Below are positions 1 to 7,786 of a stretch of 17,604 nt of DNA, piece by piece. Position 1 is the stretch's first letter; every line of letters begins with the position of its first letter. The translations under genes and the position numbers were made by a program. The notes beneath the pieces were generated by a model that was given only the letters and a program-made list of their open reading frames with translations, did not search any database and had not been told where the DNA came from. The DNA is from Bacillota bacterium (GTDB taxonomy: Bacteria > Bacillota > Clostridia > Lachnospirales > Lachnospiraceae): positions 1-17,604 of the forward strand of contig JAEWHR010000067.1 in NCBI GenBank assembly GCA_023387655.1, given 5' to 3'.

Positions 1-16
1 CAATATGTCGTATCAT
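1..16 (-). CDS. Start of an unidentified gene, cut by the window edge
   Basis: On the minus strand an AAAAGGAG ribosome site (about 21-30) is followed, after a short spacer, by an ATG whose codons read M-I-R-H-I up to the window edge. It lies 18 nt downstream of the yebC stop codon, which suggests cotranscription with yebC. Five residues are too few to identify a family. The evidence is the ribosome site and spacing only, so this may prove to be a chance match. Confidence 0.45.
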
Positions 17-34
17 AAGCTACTCCTTTTTAGT

Positions 35-763
35 TTACTCATCCCAGTTATGGTAAACCTGCTGTACATCATCATCCTCGTCAAGAAGATCTAAGGTACG
101 ATTAATGTTTTTAAGGTCTGTTTCATCCGAAAGTTCTACATAGGTTTGAGGAAGCATGGTTACTTCAGCTTGCATCATAGGTACTCCAGCGGTTTCTAAT
201 GCTTCACGTACTGCACTGAAATCATCTGGCTCTGTTAAAACCTCAAAACTATCGTCTTCTTCATTAAAATCAGATGCGCCAGCATCAAGAGCAAGCATCA
301 TAAGGTCATCTGATTCCATATCACACTCTTCTTTGTCAATGATAATCTGTCCTTTTTTATCAAACATATAAGATACGCAACCTGGTGTACCTACGCTTCC
401 ATTTCCTTTGGTAAATGCATTACGAACATTTGCTGCTGTTCGGTTCTTATTATCTGTTAACGCTTCTACGATTATTGCAGTTCCACTTGGACCATAACCT
501 TCATAAGTAACAAATTCGTAGTTAACGGCATTGCCTTCACCAGCAGCCTTTTTAATGCTACGATCAATGGTGTCATTTGGCATATTGTTTGCTTTCGCTT
601 TTGCAACAATATCCTTTAACTTACTATTATTGTTTGGGTCTGGACCGCCTTCTTTTACGGCAACTGCAATCTCACGACCTATTCTTGTGAAGATTTTTCC
701 TTTCGCAGCGTCATTTTTCTCTTTTTTGTGCTTAATGTTTGCGAATTTTGAATGTCCTGACAT
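35..763 (-). CDS. yebC: YebC/PmpR (TACO1) family protein
   Basis: A 242-residue cytoplasmic protein of the usual YebC length. The N terminus carries the family signature (G-H-S-K-F-A-N-I-K-H-K-K near residues 3-13, with F where most members have W). It continues with the basic GKIFTRIGREI stretch and the YEGYGPSGTAIIVEALTDN segment near residues 88-106; an acidic C-terminal third follows. The family was long annotated as a transcriptional regulator. More recent work links it to translation, including relief of ribosome stalling at proline-rich sequences. The ATG is set by an AAAGGAG site 7 nt upstream. The gene follows argR on the same strand after 167 nt that hold two inverted repeats, so it may be partly independent of the argR operon. 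Family assignment is secure; the exact role here is not. Confidence 0.95.
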   Translation of the reverse strand: MSGHSKFANIKHKKEKNDAAKGKIFTRIGREIAVAVKEGGPDPNNNSKLKDIVAKAKANNMPNDTIDRSIKKAAGEGNAVNYEFVTYEGYGPSGTAIIVEALTDNKNRTAANVRNAFTKGNGSVGTPGCVSYMFDKKGQIIIDKEECDMESDDLMMLALDAGASDFNEEDDSFEVLTEPDDFSAVREALETAGVPMMQAEVTMLPQTYVELSDETDLKNINRTLDLLDEDDDVQQVYHNWDE

Positions 764-797
764 GATTAAACTCCTTTTATAACTTTTCTTTCTAGTG

Positions 798-816
798 AAG
801 CTATCTAAGATAGCTT
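798..816. repeat. Perfect 9-1-9 palindrome upstream of yebC
   Basis: AAGCTATCT and AGATAGCTT flank a single central base about 35 nt before the yebC start. The near-zero spacer suits a dimeric protein-binding site better than an RNA hairpin, although a shorter stem could form. No T-run follows on either strand, so it is not a convincing terminator. On the minus strand a weak promoter-like pair (TTGATG, then TAAATA after 18 nt) lies just upstream, which would put the palindrome near the transcription start. The regulator is unknown. Confidence 0.4.
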
Positions 817-901
817 ATTTAGCAATAGGTTGCATTAATCATCAATCTATTGAAATCGCTAAAATATTTCATTGATATCACATTTGCGTAATTTTATGGT
901 T

Positions 902-935
902 AATAAGAATAGCAAATTATTTAACTATTCTTATT
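902..935 (-). terminator. Hairpin overlapping the argR stop, weak terminator candidate
   Basis: An 11-bp perfect inverted repeat (AATAAGAATAG at 902-912, CTATTCTTATT at 925-935) with a 12-nt loop overlaps the argR stop codon. The stem is AT-rich and the minus-strand sequence after it has no uninterrupted T-run. It may be a weak or partial terminator, or an mRNA 3' end stabiliser. Confidence 0.3.
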
Positions 936-1389
936 TGTTACCATTAATTAATTTTGATAACTTCTCCATTACCGTAATGGTATCAGGAACGGTACGAACT
1001 GCACACATAATCGTATCATCTCCCGCGATACAGCCTACGATACCTTCAATATGAAGGGCGTCCAGTGCTGCGGCTACTGCCATCGCCATACCAGATACCG
1101 TCTTTACAACCATAATATTTTGTGCCATATCCATTGACACAAATCCATCTCGTAAAATACGAATGTATTTTTCTGCCATACCGGATTCTTGGTTTGCAAG
1201 AACAATGTACTTCTGCTTACCTTTGTCCGTTGCTACTTTGGTAAGCTTTAGCTCCCTGATATCTCGTGATATCGTTGCTTGGGTTACATGATAACCAGCT
1301 TTTACAAGCAGATCAGCAAGCTCTTCTTGAGTTTCTATATTATGCTTGCTTATTAACTCAATAATTTTACTCTGTCTTCCTATCTTCAA
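931..1389 (-). CDS. argR: Arginine repressor ArgR/AhrC
   Basis: A 152-residue transcription factor, the normal ArgR length. The N-terminal winged helix-turn-helix (about residues 1-68) contains the recognition motif T-Q-A-T-I-S-R-D-I-R-E-L-K-L (36-49). The C-terminal hexamerisation and arginine-binding domain contains GCIAGDDTI (119-127). With arginine bound, the family represses arginine synthesis and can activate catabolism. The start is TTG, preceded by GGGGAGGT at a 7-nt spacing; no ATG lies near, and the frame begins exactly where ArgR proteins usually do. It is the last gene of the nadK-argR stretch (21-nt gap). In Bacillus recN normally follows; here yebC does. I found no clear ARG box in the window, so autoregulation is not shown. 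Confidence 0.96.
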   Translation of the reverse strand: MKIGRQSKIIELISKHNIETQEELADLLVKAGYHVTQATISRDIRELKLTKVATDKGKQKYIVLANQESGMAEKYIRILRDGFVSMDMAQNIMVVKTVSGMAMAVAAALDALHIEGIVGCIAGDDTIMCAVRTVPDTITVMEKLSKLINGNK

Positions 1390-1410
1390 TCTTGTACCTC
1401 CCCAAAGTTT

Positions 1411-2268
1411 CTACTTATCTCCAAATTTCGTACGAAGCAAATGAAAGAAGCTATGGCCTTCCAAACGAACTAACTTTACTGTTTCCTTCGCTTTTTTAAT
1501 CAGAATGCGATCATTTGCCTGGAGTTTCATCGAATAGCTTCCATCAACCGTGACAATCGCTTCTTCTTCTTGTGTTTTTTTACTTTCTCTGATTTGTATT
1601 TCTACTATATCCTCACTAGTTACAATAATACTTCTAGCATTTAGGGAATGTGGGCAAATTGGAGTAATTAAAATCATCTCCGCTTTTGGCGTTACAATTG
1701 GACCACCTGCTGACAAATTATATCCAGTGGAACCAGTCGGTGTGGAGATGATCACCCCATCTCCACGGTAGTTTTGAACCACTTCTCCATTGATTAAAAT
1801 AGATACCCCAATAATTCTTGAAAATCCACTTCTTGTAATAACAACATCATTAATTGCACTTACATCAATGCTACATAAACTATGATCTTCTTTCCACACA
1901 GAAGCATCTAGCATCATACGGCTTTCTATACTATATTTATCAAGAAACAGATCTGAAAATGCCTGTTCCATTGTTATAACCTCAATCTCTGCTAAAAATC
2001 CTAACGTTCCTAGATTTACTCCTAAAAACGGAATATCCAAACGCAATAAATCATGTGCTGCCTGTAGAATTGTTCCATCGCCACCTACAACAATGGCACA
2101 CTCAACATCATCAGGAATTCTTGAAGCATCTGTATAACTACCTTCTAGGCAAGACTCTTCTGTTATATATACTTCTTTCCCGTTGGCTTCTAAAAACTCT
2201 ATCATTTTATTTGTAATCGTCAAATCTTCATCTTTATCTCTATTTGCAATAATGCAAAACTTATTCAT
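1411..2268 (-). CDS. nadK: NAD kinase (ATP/polyphosphate NAD kinase)
   Basis: Phosphorylates NAD to NADP in the cytoplasm and so supplies NADPH-dependent biosynthesis, including the Dxs/Isp pathway encoded beside it. With the ATG chosen here the protein is 285 residues. Family motifs are GGDGT (62-66), NLGTLGFL (85-92) and PTGSTGYNLSAGGP (177-190). The usual N-E dinucleotide-binding pair reads N-D (140-141). A longer frame with a GTG start at 2340 exists, but it has no ribosome site and its first 24 residues do not resemble NAD kinase. The ATG at 2268 has a GGTGG site, and the next residues (NKFCIIANRD) fit the first beta strand. The upstream 126 nt contain repeats and overlapping hairpins. 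In B. subtilis nadK is not in this cluster; in Clostridia it often is. Confidence 0.95.
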   Translation of the reverse strand: MNKFCIIANRDKDEDLTITNKMIEFLEANGKEVYITEESCLEGSYTDASRIPDDVECAIVVGGDGTILQAAHDLLRLDIPFLGVNLGTLGFLAEIEVITMEQAFSDLFLDKYSIESRMMLDASVWKEDHSLCSIDVSAINDVVITRSGFSRIIGVSILINGEVVQNYRGDGVIISTPTGSTGYNLSAGGPIVTPKAEMILITPICPHSLNARSIIVTSEDIVEIQIRESKKTQEEEAIVTVDGSYSMKLQANDRILIKKAKETVKLVRLEGHSFFHLLRTKFGDK

Positions 2269-2297
2269 TGAACCACCATTCCTGCGCACAATAATTA

Positions 2298-2341
2298 CGC
2301 ATATAGTCGAAAGATATGCGATTTTCGTAGATTTTCGCACA
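2298..2341 (-). promoter_or_regulatory. Overlapping hairpins in the nadK 5' leader
   Basis: On the minus strand two mutually exclusive stems can form. One pairs TGTGCGA (2335-2341) with TCGCATA (2315-2321) across 13 nt, with one G-U pair. The other pairs ATATGCG (2298-2304) with CGCATAT (2314-2320) across 9 nt. A tandem 10-nt repeat (GATTTTCGTA / GATTTTCGCA, 2320-2339 on the plus strand) lies in the same place. The structure ends 30 nt before the nadK start. A regulatory role is inference; no T-run makes either stem a terminator. Confidence 0.3.
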
Positions 2342-2394
2342 AATTAAATAAATGCTAGTTTCAATATAACATACTGCTATCGCATTGACAAGTG

Positions 2395-3195
2395 CTATAA
2401 TGACTGATGAGCCCTCGATACGATGTCAGGTACACTTTGTAAGAACGCGCTTATATCCTCAGACTGTGCCTTTTTCATATGAAGTAAATATTCAATATTT
2501 CCTTCTGGACCACGAATTGGCGAATAATCTAAGTGCAACAATAAGAATCCAAGTGTTGAGGCATAATTCATGATCATTTCAATAACTTCTTCATGAACCT
2601 TCGGCTCACGGACTACCCCTTTTTTCCCAACCTTTTCTCTCCCTGCTTCAAACTGCGGCTTAATTAGGCAAACTATTTCAGCCCCTTCTTTCATTAGGGC
2701 ATAAACAGGCTCTAACACCTTCGTTAGAGAAATAAAAGCAACATCGATAGAAACAAAATCTATCTGCTCTTTGATGTCTTCTGGAGTTACATGACGGATG
2801 TTGGTTTTCTCCATGGATATTACGCGCTCATCTTGTCTTAATTTCCAAGCAAGTTGATTTGTACCAACATCAACTGCAAATACCTTGGTAGCACCATTTT
2901 GTAACATACAATCTGTAAATCCCCCGGTAGAAGAACCTACATCCATACAAACCTTGCTCTTCAAGGATAAATTATGTTCTTCAATTGCTTTTTCTAATTT
3001 ATAACCACCGCGACTCACGTATTTCATCGCAGTACCTTTCACTTCAATCGAAACCTCTGGCTTGAACATACTTCCAGCTTTGTCTTCCTTTTGGCCGTCA
3101 ACATATACATTTCCAGACATTATGATTGCTTTTGCTTTTTCTCTTGATTCTGCCAGATTTCTTGTTACCAGCAGAACATCCAGACGTTCTTTCAT
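2395..3195 (-). CDS. tlyA: TlyA family 2'-O-methyltransferase (S4 + FtsJ domains)
   Basis: A 266-residue protein with an N-terminal S4 RNA-binding domain (about 1-60; MKERLDVLLV…SREKAKAIIMSGNVYVDG). An FtsJ-like Rossmann methyltransferase domain follows, with the S-adenosylmethionine loop DVGSSTGGF (85-93) and catalytic-type residues in K-x-R-Q-D, FVSIDVAFISL and LIKPQFEAGREKVGKKGVV. Characterised TlyA proteins methylate ribose 2'-OH groups in 16S and/or 23S rRNA and confer capreomycin sensitivity; some homologues are annotated as hemolysins. It corresponds to YqxC of B. subtilis, in the same place between dxs and argR. The ATG has a GAGGT ribosome site at 8 nt. A 113-nt gap with a hairpin element separates it from dxs. 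Which rRNA residue it targets cannot be told from sequence. Confidence 0.94.
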   Translation of the reverse strand: MKERLDVLLVTRNLAESREKAKAIIMSGNVYVDGQKEDKAGSMFKPEVSIEVKGTAMKYVSRGGYKLEKAIEEHNLSLKSKVCMDVGSSTGGFTDCMLQNGATKVFAVDVGTNQLAWKLRQDERVISMEKTNIRHVTPEDIKEQIDFVSIDVAFISLTKVLEPVYALMKEGAEIVCLIKPQFEAGREKVGKKGVVREPKVHEEVIEMIMNYASTLGFLLLHLDYSPIRGPEGNIEYLLHMKKAQSEDISAFLQSVPDIVSRAHQSL

Positions 3196-3255
3196 TTATT
3201 ACCTCATTTCTACACCGCTCTTTGTTATGCATGCAAGACATTGTGTGTCATAAGC

Positions 3256-3305
3256 TTTGTGGATGTAACATAGACACAAACCTACTGAATGATAATCTTT
3301 TTAAT
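3256..3305 (-). repeat. Hairpin element shared with the aroE leader (copy 1, dxs-tlyA gap)
   Basis: On the minus strand TTTGTG (3275-3280) and CACAAA (3256-3261) form a 6-bp stem around a 13-nt loop. By hand alignment the 50 nt match 37 positions of the aroE leader (14942-14990, plus strand) with one gap. The shared core is TTTGTGTCT-N9-CCACAAA, and most core differences are transitions. It lies between the dxs stop and the tlyA start. Function unknown; a dispersed structured element is the simplest reading. Confidence 0.45.
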
Positions 3306-3308
3306 GTT

Positions 3309-5180
3309 TCATTCTTCTAACAAAGTACAGATTTTATCTACTATGGATTCTTCATCAAGGCCTAGCTTTTCTTTTAAAAGTGTACGTTCTCCATGCTCTA
3401 CAAACATATTTGGAATTGAAATATTTAAATGCCTAACTCCACTATAGCCATGCTCGCATAAAAATACGGATACTTCCTCACCAAAACCACCACGCTTAAC
3501 ATTCTCTTCCATTGTAACAAATAAAGTGTGAGTTTTTGCTAATTGGTGAAGTAACTCTTCATCCACTGGAGAGACAAATCTAGCATTGACTAAGCTTGCT
3601 TTATATCCAAGGCTATGCAGATGTTCCCTTACTAAAACAGCAGTCTCCACCATACTACCAACGGCAATCAAAGCGATTTCCTCTTCGGATGATATTATTT
3701 CACCTTTTCCATAGATTATTTCTTGTTTATGCTCTTCTAATCCAAGATACACTGCATTCTTAGGATATCTGATAGCTATTGGACCATCAAACTCCATGCA
3801 AAATTCTAACATCCGTTCAAATTCCCAAGAATTCTTAGGAGCAATTACGGTTAGTCCTGGTATATGAGATAAATAGGATAAATCAAACATACCTTGATGA
3901 GTTTCCCCATCACTTCCTACAATTCCTGCACGATCCAATGCAAAGACAACAGGCAACTTCCCAACACAAACATCATGAAGTATTTGATCATAAGCTCGCT
4001 GTAAAAAAGTTGAGTAAACCGCAACCACTGGTTTAAATCCCCCTGCTGCTAAACCTGCTGCAAAGGTAACCGCATGTTCTTCTGCAATACCAACATCAAA
4101 GAAACGCTTTGGAAACTCTTTCTCAAATGCGGTTAATCCTGTACCATCTGGCATGGCAGCTGTAATTGCTACTATATCATTACGAACCTTAGCAAGTTCT
4201 ACCAACTTCCTACCAAAGACATCCGTATAAGTAGACTCCGTTTTTACTTTGAGTTTTTTGCCTGTTTTTATATCAAATGGTTCTACACCATGATATTTGC
4301 TTGGTTCTTTTTCTGCCGGCTCATAGCCCTTCCCTTTTTTTGTAACAGCATGAATTAATACAGCACCATTCACTCTTGATGCAGATTGAAGTGCTGTTAA
4401 CATCTGTCTGATATTATGACCATCGATTGGACCAATGTACGTGATTCCCATATCTTCAAATAACATCCCTGGAATAAAGAGATGTTTTAGAGAGTCCTTC
4501 GACTGCTTTAACGTTGTGACAATTGCATCACCGACTTTTGGAATCTTCTTTAAGGCAATCTCTAAGCCTCCTTTAAAATTCGTGTATCGGTAATTCGTTC
4601 TAGCTTTACCTAAATAGTTTGATAAACCACCAACATTTTCTGAAATGGACATGTTATTATCATTTAATACGATAATCATATTTTCTTTTAACCGACCAGC
4701 ATTATTGAGTGCCTCAAACGCCATACCGCCTGATAGGGCACCATCCCCTATCACAGCCACTACTTTACGCTGTTCTTCGGCTAAATCTCTTGCCTTAACT
4801 AAACCTACAGCAACCGAAAGGGATGTTGAGCTATGTCCTGTGTCAAATGCATCACAATCACTTTCCTTACGCTTTGGAAATCCACTCATTCCTTCATATT
4901 GTCGTAATGTCTTAAAGTCTTTCTTTCTTCCTGTTAATAATTTATGAACATAAGCTTGATGACCTACATCCCATACAAGCTTATCTTCTGGGAAATCCAT
5001 AAACAGGTGAAGTGCCATTGTTAGTTCAACAACACCTAAATTGGATGCAAGATGCCCTCCAGTTTTACTTACATTAGCAACTAAAAACTTTCTAATCTCT
5101 GCTGCTAGATGGGAATACTTTTTTGCATTTATTTTTTTTATGTCATTCGGTTGATTTATTTCATCCAGTACCTTTGGCAC
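3309..5180 (-). CDS. dxs: 1-deoxy-D-xylulose-5-phosphate synthase
   Basis: A cytoplasmic thiamine diphosphate enzyme that condenses pyruvate with glyceraldehyde 3-phosphate, the first step of the MEP isoprenoid pathway; the product also feeds thiamine and pyridoxal synthesis in many bacteria. The length, 623 residues, is typical. Order: N-terminal TPP domain with VWDVGHQAYVHKLLTGR (69-85), GHSSTS (115-120) and the GDG…NDNN TPP/Mg motif (145-176). Next come the pyrimidine-binding transketolase domain (IAEEHAVTFAAGLA near 367-380) and the C-terminal transketolase domain. The start is GTG with an AGAAGGTG ribosome site 5 nt upstream; MPKVLDEIN fits the family N terminus. It lies 19 nt after ispA, so two isoprenoid genes are coupled. 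Confidence 0.97.
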   Translation of the reverse strand: MPKVLDEINQPNDIKKINAKKYSHLAAEIRKFLVANVSKTGGHLASNLGVVELTMALHLFMDFPEDKLVWDVGHQAYVHKLLTGRKKDFKTLRQYEGMSGFPKRKESDCDAFDTGHSSTSLSVAVGLVKARDLAEEQRKVVAVIGDGALSGGMAFEALNNAGRLKENMIIVLNDNNMSISENVGGLSNYLGKARTNYRYTNFKGGLEIALKKIPKVGDAIVTTLKQSKDSLKHLFIPGMLFEDMGITYIGPIDGHNIRQMLTALQSASRVNGAVLIHAVTKKGKGYEPAEKEPSKYHGVEPFDIKTGKKLKVKTESTYTDVFGRKLVELAKVRNDIVAITAAMPDGTGLTAFEKEFPKRFFDVGIAEEHAVTFAAGLAAGGFKPVVAVYSTFLQRAYDQILHDVCVGKLPVVFALDRAGIVGSDGETHQGMFDLSYLSHIPGLTVIAPKNSWEFERMLEFCMEFDGPIAIRYPKNAVYLGLEEHKQEIIYGKGEIISSEEEIALIAVGSMVETAVLVREHLHSLGYKASLVNARFVSPVDEELLHQLAKTHTLFVTMEENVKRGGFGEEVSVFLCEHGYSGVRHLNISIPNMFVEHGERTLLKEKLGLDEESIVDKICTLLEE

Positions 5181-5199
5181 TACTTCACCTTCTTTTTCT

Positions 5200-6207
5200 T
5201 TATTTTTCTCGATTTATTAGATAAGAAACTATTTCTGTTATAAAACTATCATCAAGCTTTAAGGCTTTTAATTCCTCCATAGCCTCTTTTGATAGACGCT
5301 CTACTTCTTTTCTACTCTCTTCAATTCCATAAAGCGTAACATACGTAGTTTTCTGATTTTTTTCATCACTGTGTATTGGCTTTCCTAACACTTCCATCGT
5401 GCTAGTCACATCCAAGATATCATCTTGTATCTGAAATGCTAACCCAACTTTTTTAGCAATCTTAGTAAAGCGAATAAGTTCTTCTTGATTCGCTCCTGCA
5501 AGTATTGCACCTATTAGAAAAGAGGCTTCTAAAAGGGCACCAGTCTTTAACTCGTAGATAAAAAGCAATTCTTCTTTCGATAAAGCAGAGCCAGTACGCT
5601 CCACATCAACAACTTGTCCACCAATCATTCCATGTGCACCGGCTTTACTTGATAACATCTGATATGCTCGTGATACTCTATCATAAAGTAATAATGCATC
5701 TACGTTACTCTTAACTTCTCTCACATTTTCAAACGCTTCTGCAACTAGTTCAAATGCTCCATTTAATAAAGCATCCCCTGCCAGTATTCCCATATCCTCG
5801 CCATACTTTGCATGGGTAGTAAGTTTTCCTCGACGATATTTATCATTATCCATAGCAGGTAGATCATCATGTACGAGAGAATACGTATGAATCATTTCTA
5901 GAGCAACCGAAAACTTAATAACAATGTGATCCAAAGTTTTAAGCCCTGTCGGTCCTAAATTCTCATTCCCAGGATTCAGTGAGGAAGCTATCAACACTTC
6001 TTCCGTTCCTTGTTCCTGCAATGCTCGATAAGTTTCTAATAGAATAATTGGTCTTATTCTTTTTCCACCCGCTAACAAACTATAGGAGACTGCATCAAAT
6101 ATTGTTTTCTGTTGTCCTTGCTTTTTTGGAAGATATGCCGTCATCATTTCTACAAACTTCTCAGCTTTTTGATGAAGCTTTTCTTCTATGTTACTGTTCG
6201 CATTCAT
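5200..6207 (-). CDS. ispA: Polyprenyl synthetase IspA-type (farnesyl/geranylgeranyl diphosphate synthase)
   Basis: Makes farnesyl (or geranylgeranyl) diphosphate by adding isopentenyl diphosphate to an allylic primer, downstream of Dxs. Motifs are GGKRIRP (47-53), the first aspartate-rich motif DDLPAMD (114-120) with the two-residue insert of bacterial FPP synthases, GDAL (144-147), GGQVVD (196-201) and the second motif DDILD (262-266). The protein has 335 residues, against about 290-300 for the family. The excess is a roughly 25-residue insertion between the IRPIILLETYRALQ helix and the helix carrying the first motif, within about residues 67-100. It is in frame and does not remove catalytic residues. 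The ATG has a GGGAG site. Product chain length cannot be fixed from sequence. Confidence 0.92.
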   Translation of the reverse strand: MNANSNIEEKLHQKAEKFVEMMTAYLPKKQGQQKTIFDAVSYSLLAGGKRIRPIILLETYRALQEQGTEEVLIASSLNPGNENLGPTGLKTLDHIVIKFSVALEMIHTYSLVHDDLPAMDNDKYRRGKLTTHAKYGEDMGILAGDALLNGAFELVAEAFENVREVKSNVDALLLYDRVSRAYQMLSSKAGAHGMIGGQVVDVERTGSALSKEELLFIYELKTGALLEASFLIGAILAGANQEELIRFTKIAKKVGLAFQIQDDILDVTSTMEVLGKPIHSDEKNQKTTYVTLYGIEESRKEVERLSKEAMEELKALKLDDSFITEIVSYLINREK

Positions 6208-6268
6208 ATGTTCTATCTCCCTACGATAATTTTTACCAACTATAGATTTCGAATTGAATTAAGTATCA

Positions 6269-6472
6269 CTATATACTTTCACCCTCTTCTTCTAAAATCA
6301 TTAGTTGCTTCTCCACCTTGTCAATGGATTCATTGCATTGTTTTAGAAGTTTCATACCTTCTTGATATAGGGCGAAGGAATCTTCCAGACTGATATCCTC
6401 TTTTTCTAAATTAGACAGGATATCATTTAATTGTTCCAATGATTTCTCTAAACCTTTTGACTTCCCTGCCAT
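6269..6472 (-). CDS. xseB: Exodeoxyribonuclease VII small subunit
   Basis: The small subunit of exonuclease VII, which with XseA degrades single-stranded DNA into oligonucleotides. The chosen ATG (MAGKSKGLEKSLEQLNDIL) has a strong GGAGG site at 5 nt and gives 67 residues, typical of XseB. A longer frame reaching 6538 would add 22 residues unlike the family and has no ribosome site. The core LEKEDISLEDSFALYQEGMKLLKQC is the standard XseB helical hairpin. It follows xseA after 97 nt containing an 11-bp hairpin, whereas xseA and xseB usually abut or overlap. It lies 61 nt before ispA. Confidence 0.93.
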   Translation of the reverse strand: MAGKSKGLEKSLEQLNDILSNLEKEDISLEDSFALYQEGMKLLKQCNESIDKVEKQLMILEEEGESI

Positions 6473-6508
6473 TTTTGCCTCCATTTCTGAACATATATTA
6501 TTTACATT

Positions 6509-6543
6509 CCAATTTGTGCAAAGAAAGACGTCGCACAAATTGG
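6509..6543 (-). promoter_or_regulatory. Perfect 11-bp hairpin between xseA and xseB
   Basis: CCAATTTGTGC and GCACAAATTGG pair perfectly across a 13-nt loop. No T-run follows, so it is not a standard intrinsic terminator. Immediately 5' on the minus strand, a CCTCCA stretch (6541-6546, sharing its last three bases with the stem) is complementary to the TGGAGG ribosome site of xseB (6478-6483). The mRNA could therefore choose between the hairpin and masking of the xseB ribosome site. The hairpin is seen directly; the switching idea is inference. Confidence 0.5.
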
Positions 6544-6569
6544 AGGTTGTAAGATAATTTTATACCCTA

Positions 6570-7775
6570 CTACCTCTCTACCGATTCTACTCCTGTTGTC
6601 GTTGCCTTGATTATTCCATCTGTAACCGAAATTGTTAACTCATCTCCAGGTTTTGTTTTCTTAACGCTATTTACCACTTTGCCAGAGCTGTCTGATACAT
6701 AGGAAAAGCCACTTTTTAATTTATCAAGTGGTGAGGCTGCTTTTAATCGTTCTATTTGAATATCCAGCAAATGTCGTTTATACCTAATTAAATCTTTCAT
6801 CCGCTGTTTTAACTTATTTTCTAAATCAATGGTATATAGTCTCTTTTGACGGAGCGTATATACAGGGCTTAGATGGGTTAATTGTAACCGCTTTTTCTCG
6901 GTCTCTGATCTTGCCATCGCTATCTTTCTCATGACACCTTGTACCAGGGAAGCATGAACATCAACTAAATTCGATAATAATACTTCAACCTCTGGTACAG
7001 CCAGTTCTGCTGCAGCTGATGGAGTTGGTGCTCTTAAATCTGACACAAAATCTGCAATCGTAACATCAGTTTCATGACCAACTGCAGATATAATAGGTAC
7101 ACTACAATCGTAGATTGCACGGGCAACGATTTCTTCGTTAAAGGCCCATAAATCTTCTATAGAACCTCCACCACGTCCAACAATGATGGTATCCACACCT
7201 TTGGCTTCCAGCGCCTTAATTCCAGCAACTATCGTGCTCGCTGCTCCATCACCTTGTACTTTGGCAGGGTATAATATTAGTTGGAGATAAGGATTCCTTC
7301 TTCTACTTATGTTAATAATATCTTGAATGGCTGCACCAGTACTTGCTGTCACAATTCCCACTGTCTTTGGATATGGCACGAGAGGTTTCTTATGACTTGA
7401 ATCGAATAAACCTTCCTCACTTAGCTTTCGTTTCAATAATTCAAAACGCTCGTATAAAATCCCAAGACCATCCAGTCTAATCTCTTTTGCATACATCTGG
7501 TATTTTCCATCGCGCTCATAAACACTGATACCACCAAGAACAATAACACTTTGTCCTTCCTCCAAGCGAAAAGTAAGACCAGTTCGATAGCCTGCAAACA
7601 TTACACACGCCATCTGACCCGTCTCATCCTTTAACGTAAAGTAAATATGTCCAGACGTATGATACTTACAGTTCGATACTTCTCCCTTCATATAGATACG
7701 ATTCAGGACATAATCTTTTACAAACATATTTTTAATATAGTTATTCACTTGTGTTACGGAATATACCTGTTCCAT
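6570..7775 (-). CDS. xseA: Exodeoxyribonuclease VII large subunit
   Basis: The catalytic subunit of exonuclease VII, 401 residues, within the usual range. An N-terminal OB-fold (about 1-100) holds the signature V-S-N-C-K-Y-H-T-S-G-H-I-Y-F-T-L-K-D. The catalytic domain follows, with VGIVTASTGAAIQDI, VGRGGGSIEDLWAFN and SAVGHETDVTIADFVSD. Then come a long charged coiled-coil region (about 260-340) and a small C-terminal beta segment. The ATG has an AAAGGTG site that overlaps the nusB stop region; only 11 nt separate the two genes, so they are translationally close. In B. subtilis folD lies between nusB and xseA; it is missing here. Confidence 0.96.
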   Translation of the reverse strand: MEQVYSVTQVNNYIKNMFVKDYVLNRIYMKGEVSNCKYHTSGHIYFTLKDETGQMACVMFAGYRTGLTFRLEEGQSVIVLGGISVYERDGKYQMYAKEIRLDGLGILYERFELLKRKLSEEGLFDSSHKKPLVPYPKTVGIVTASTGAAIQDIINISRRRNPYLQLILYPAKVQGDGAASTIVAGIKALEAKGVDTIIVGRGGGSIEDLWAFNEEIVARAIYDCSVPIISAVGHETDVTIADFVSDLRAPTPSAAAELAVPEVEVLLSNLVDVHASLVQGVMRKIAMARSETEKKRLQLTHLSPVYTLRQKRLYTIDLENKLKQRMKDLIRYKRHLLDIQIERLKAASPLDKLKSGFSYVSDSSGKVVNSVKKTKPGDELTISVTDGIIKATTTGVESVER

Positions 7776-7786
7776 ATTAGCACCTT

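Noticed and set aside
1550..1771. Plus-strand open frame inside nadK, and similar antisense frames inside dxs, nusB/xseA, spoIIIAE and others
   Set aside because: They lack ribosome sites and protein-like composition and lie opposite genes with clear family motifs.
2269..2340. 24-residue N-terminal extension of NAD kinase from a GTG
   Set aside because: No ribosome site before the GTG, and the extension is encoded by the repeat/hairpin region and does not resemble the family.
2335..6543. Shared 11-mer TCGCACAAATT at 2335-2345 and 6531-6541
   Set aside because: Identical 11-mers are expected many times by chance in a window this size. Flanks do not align, so homology of these two sites is not supported by sequence; only the hairpin geometry is similar.
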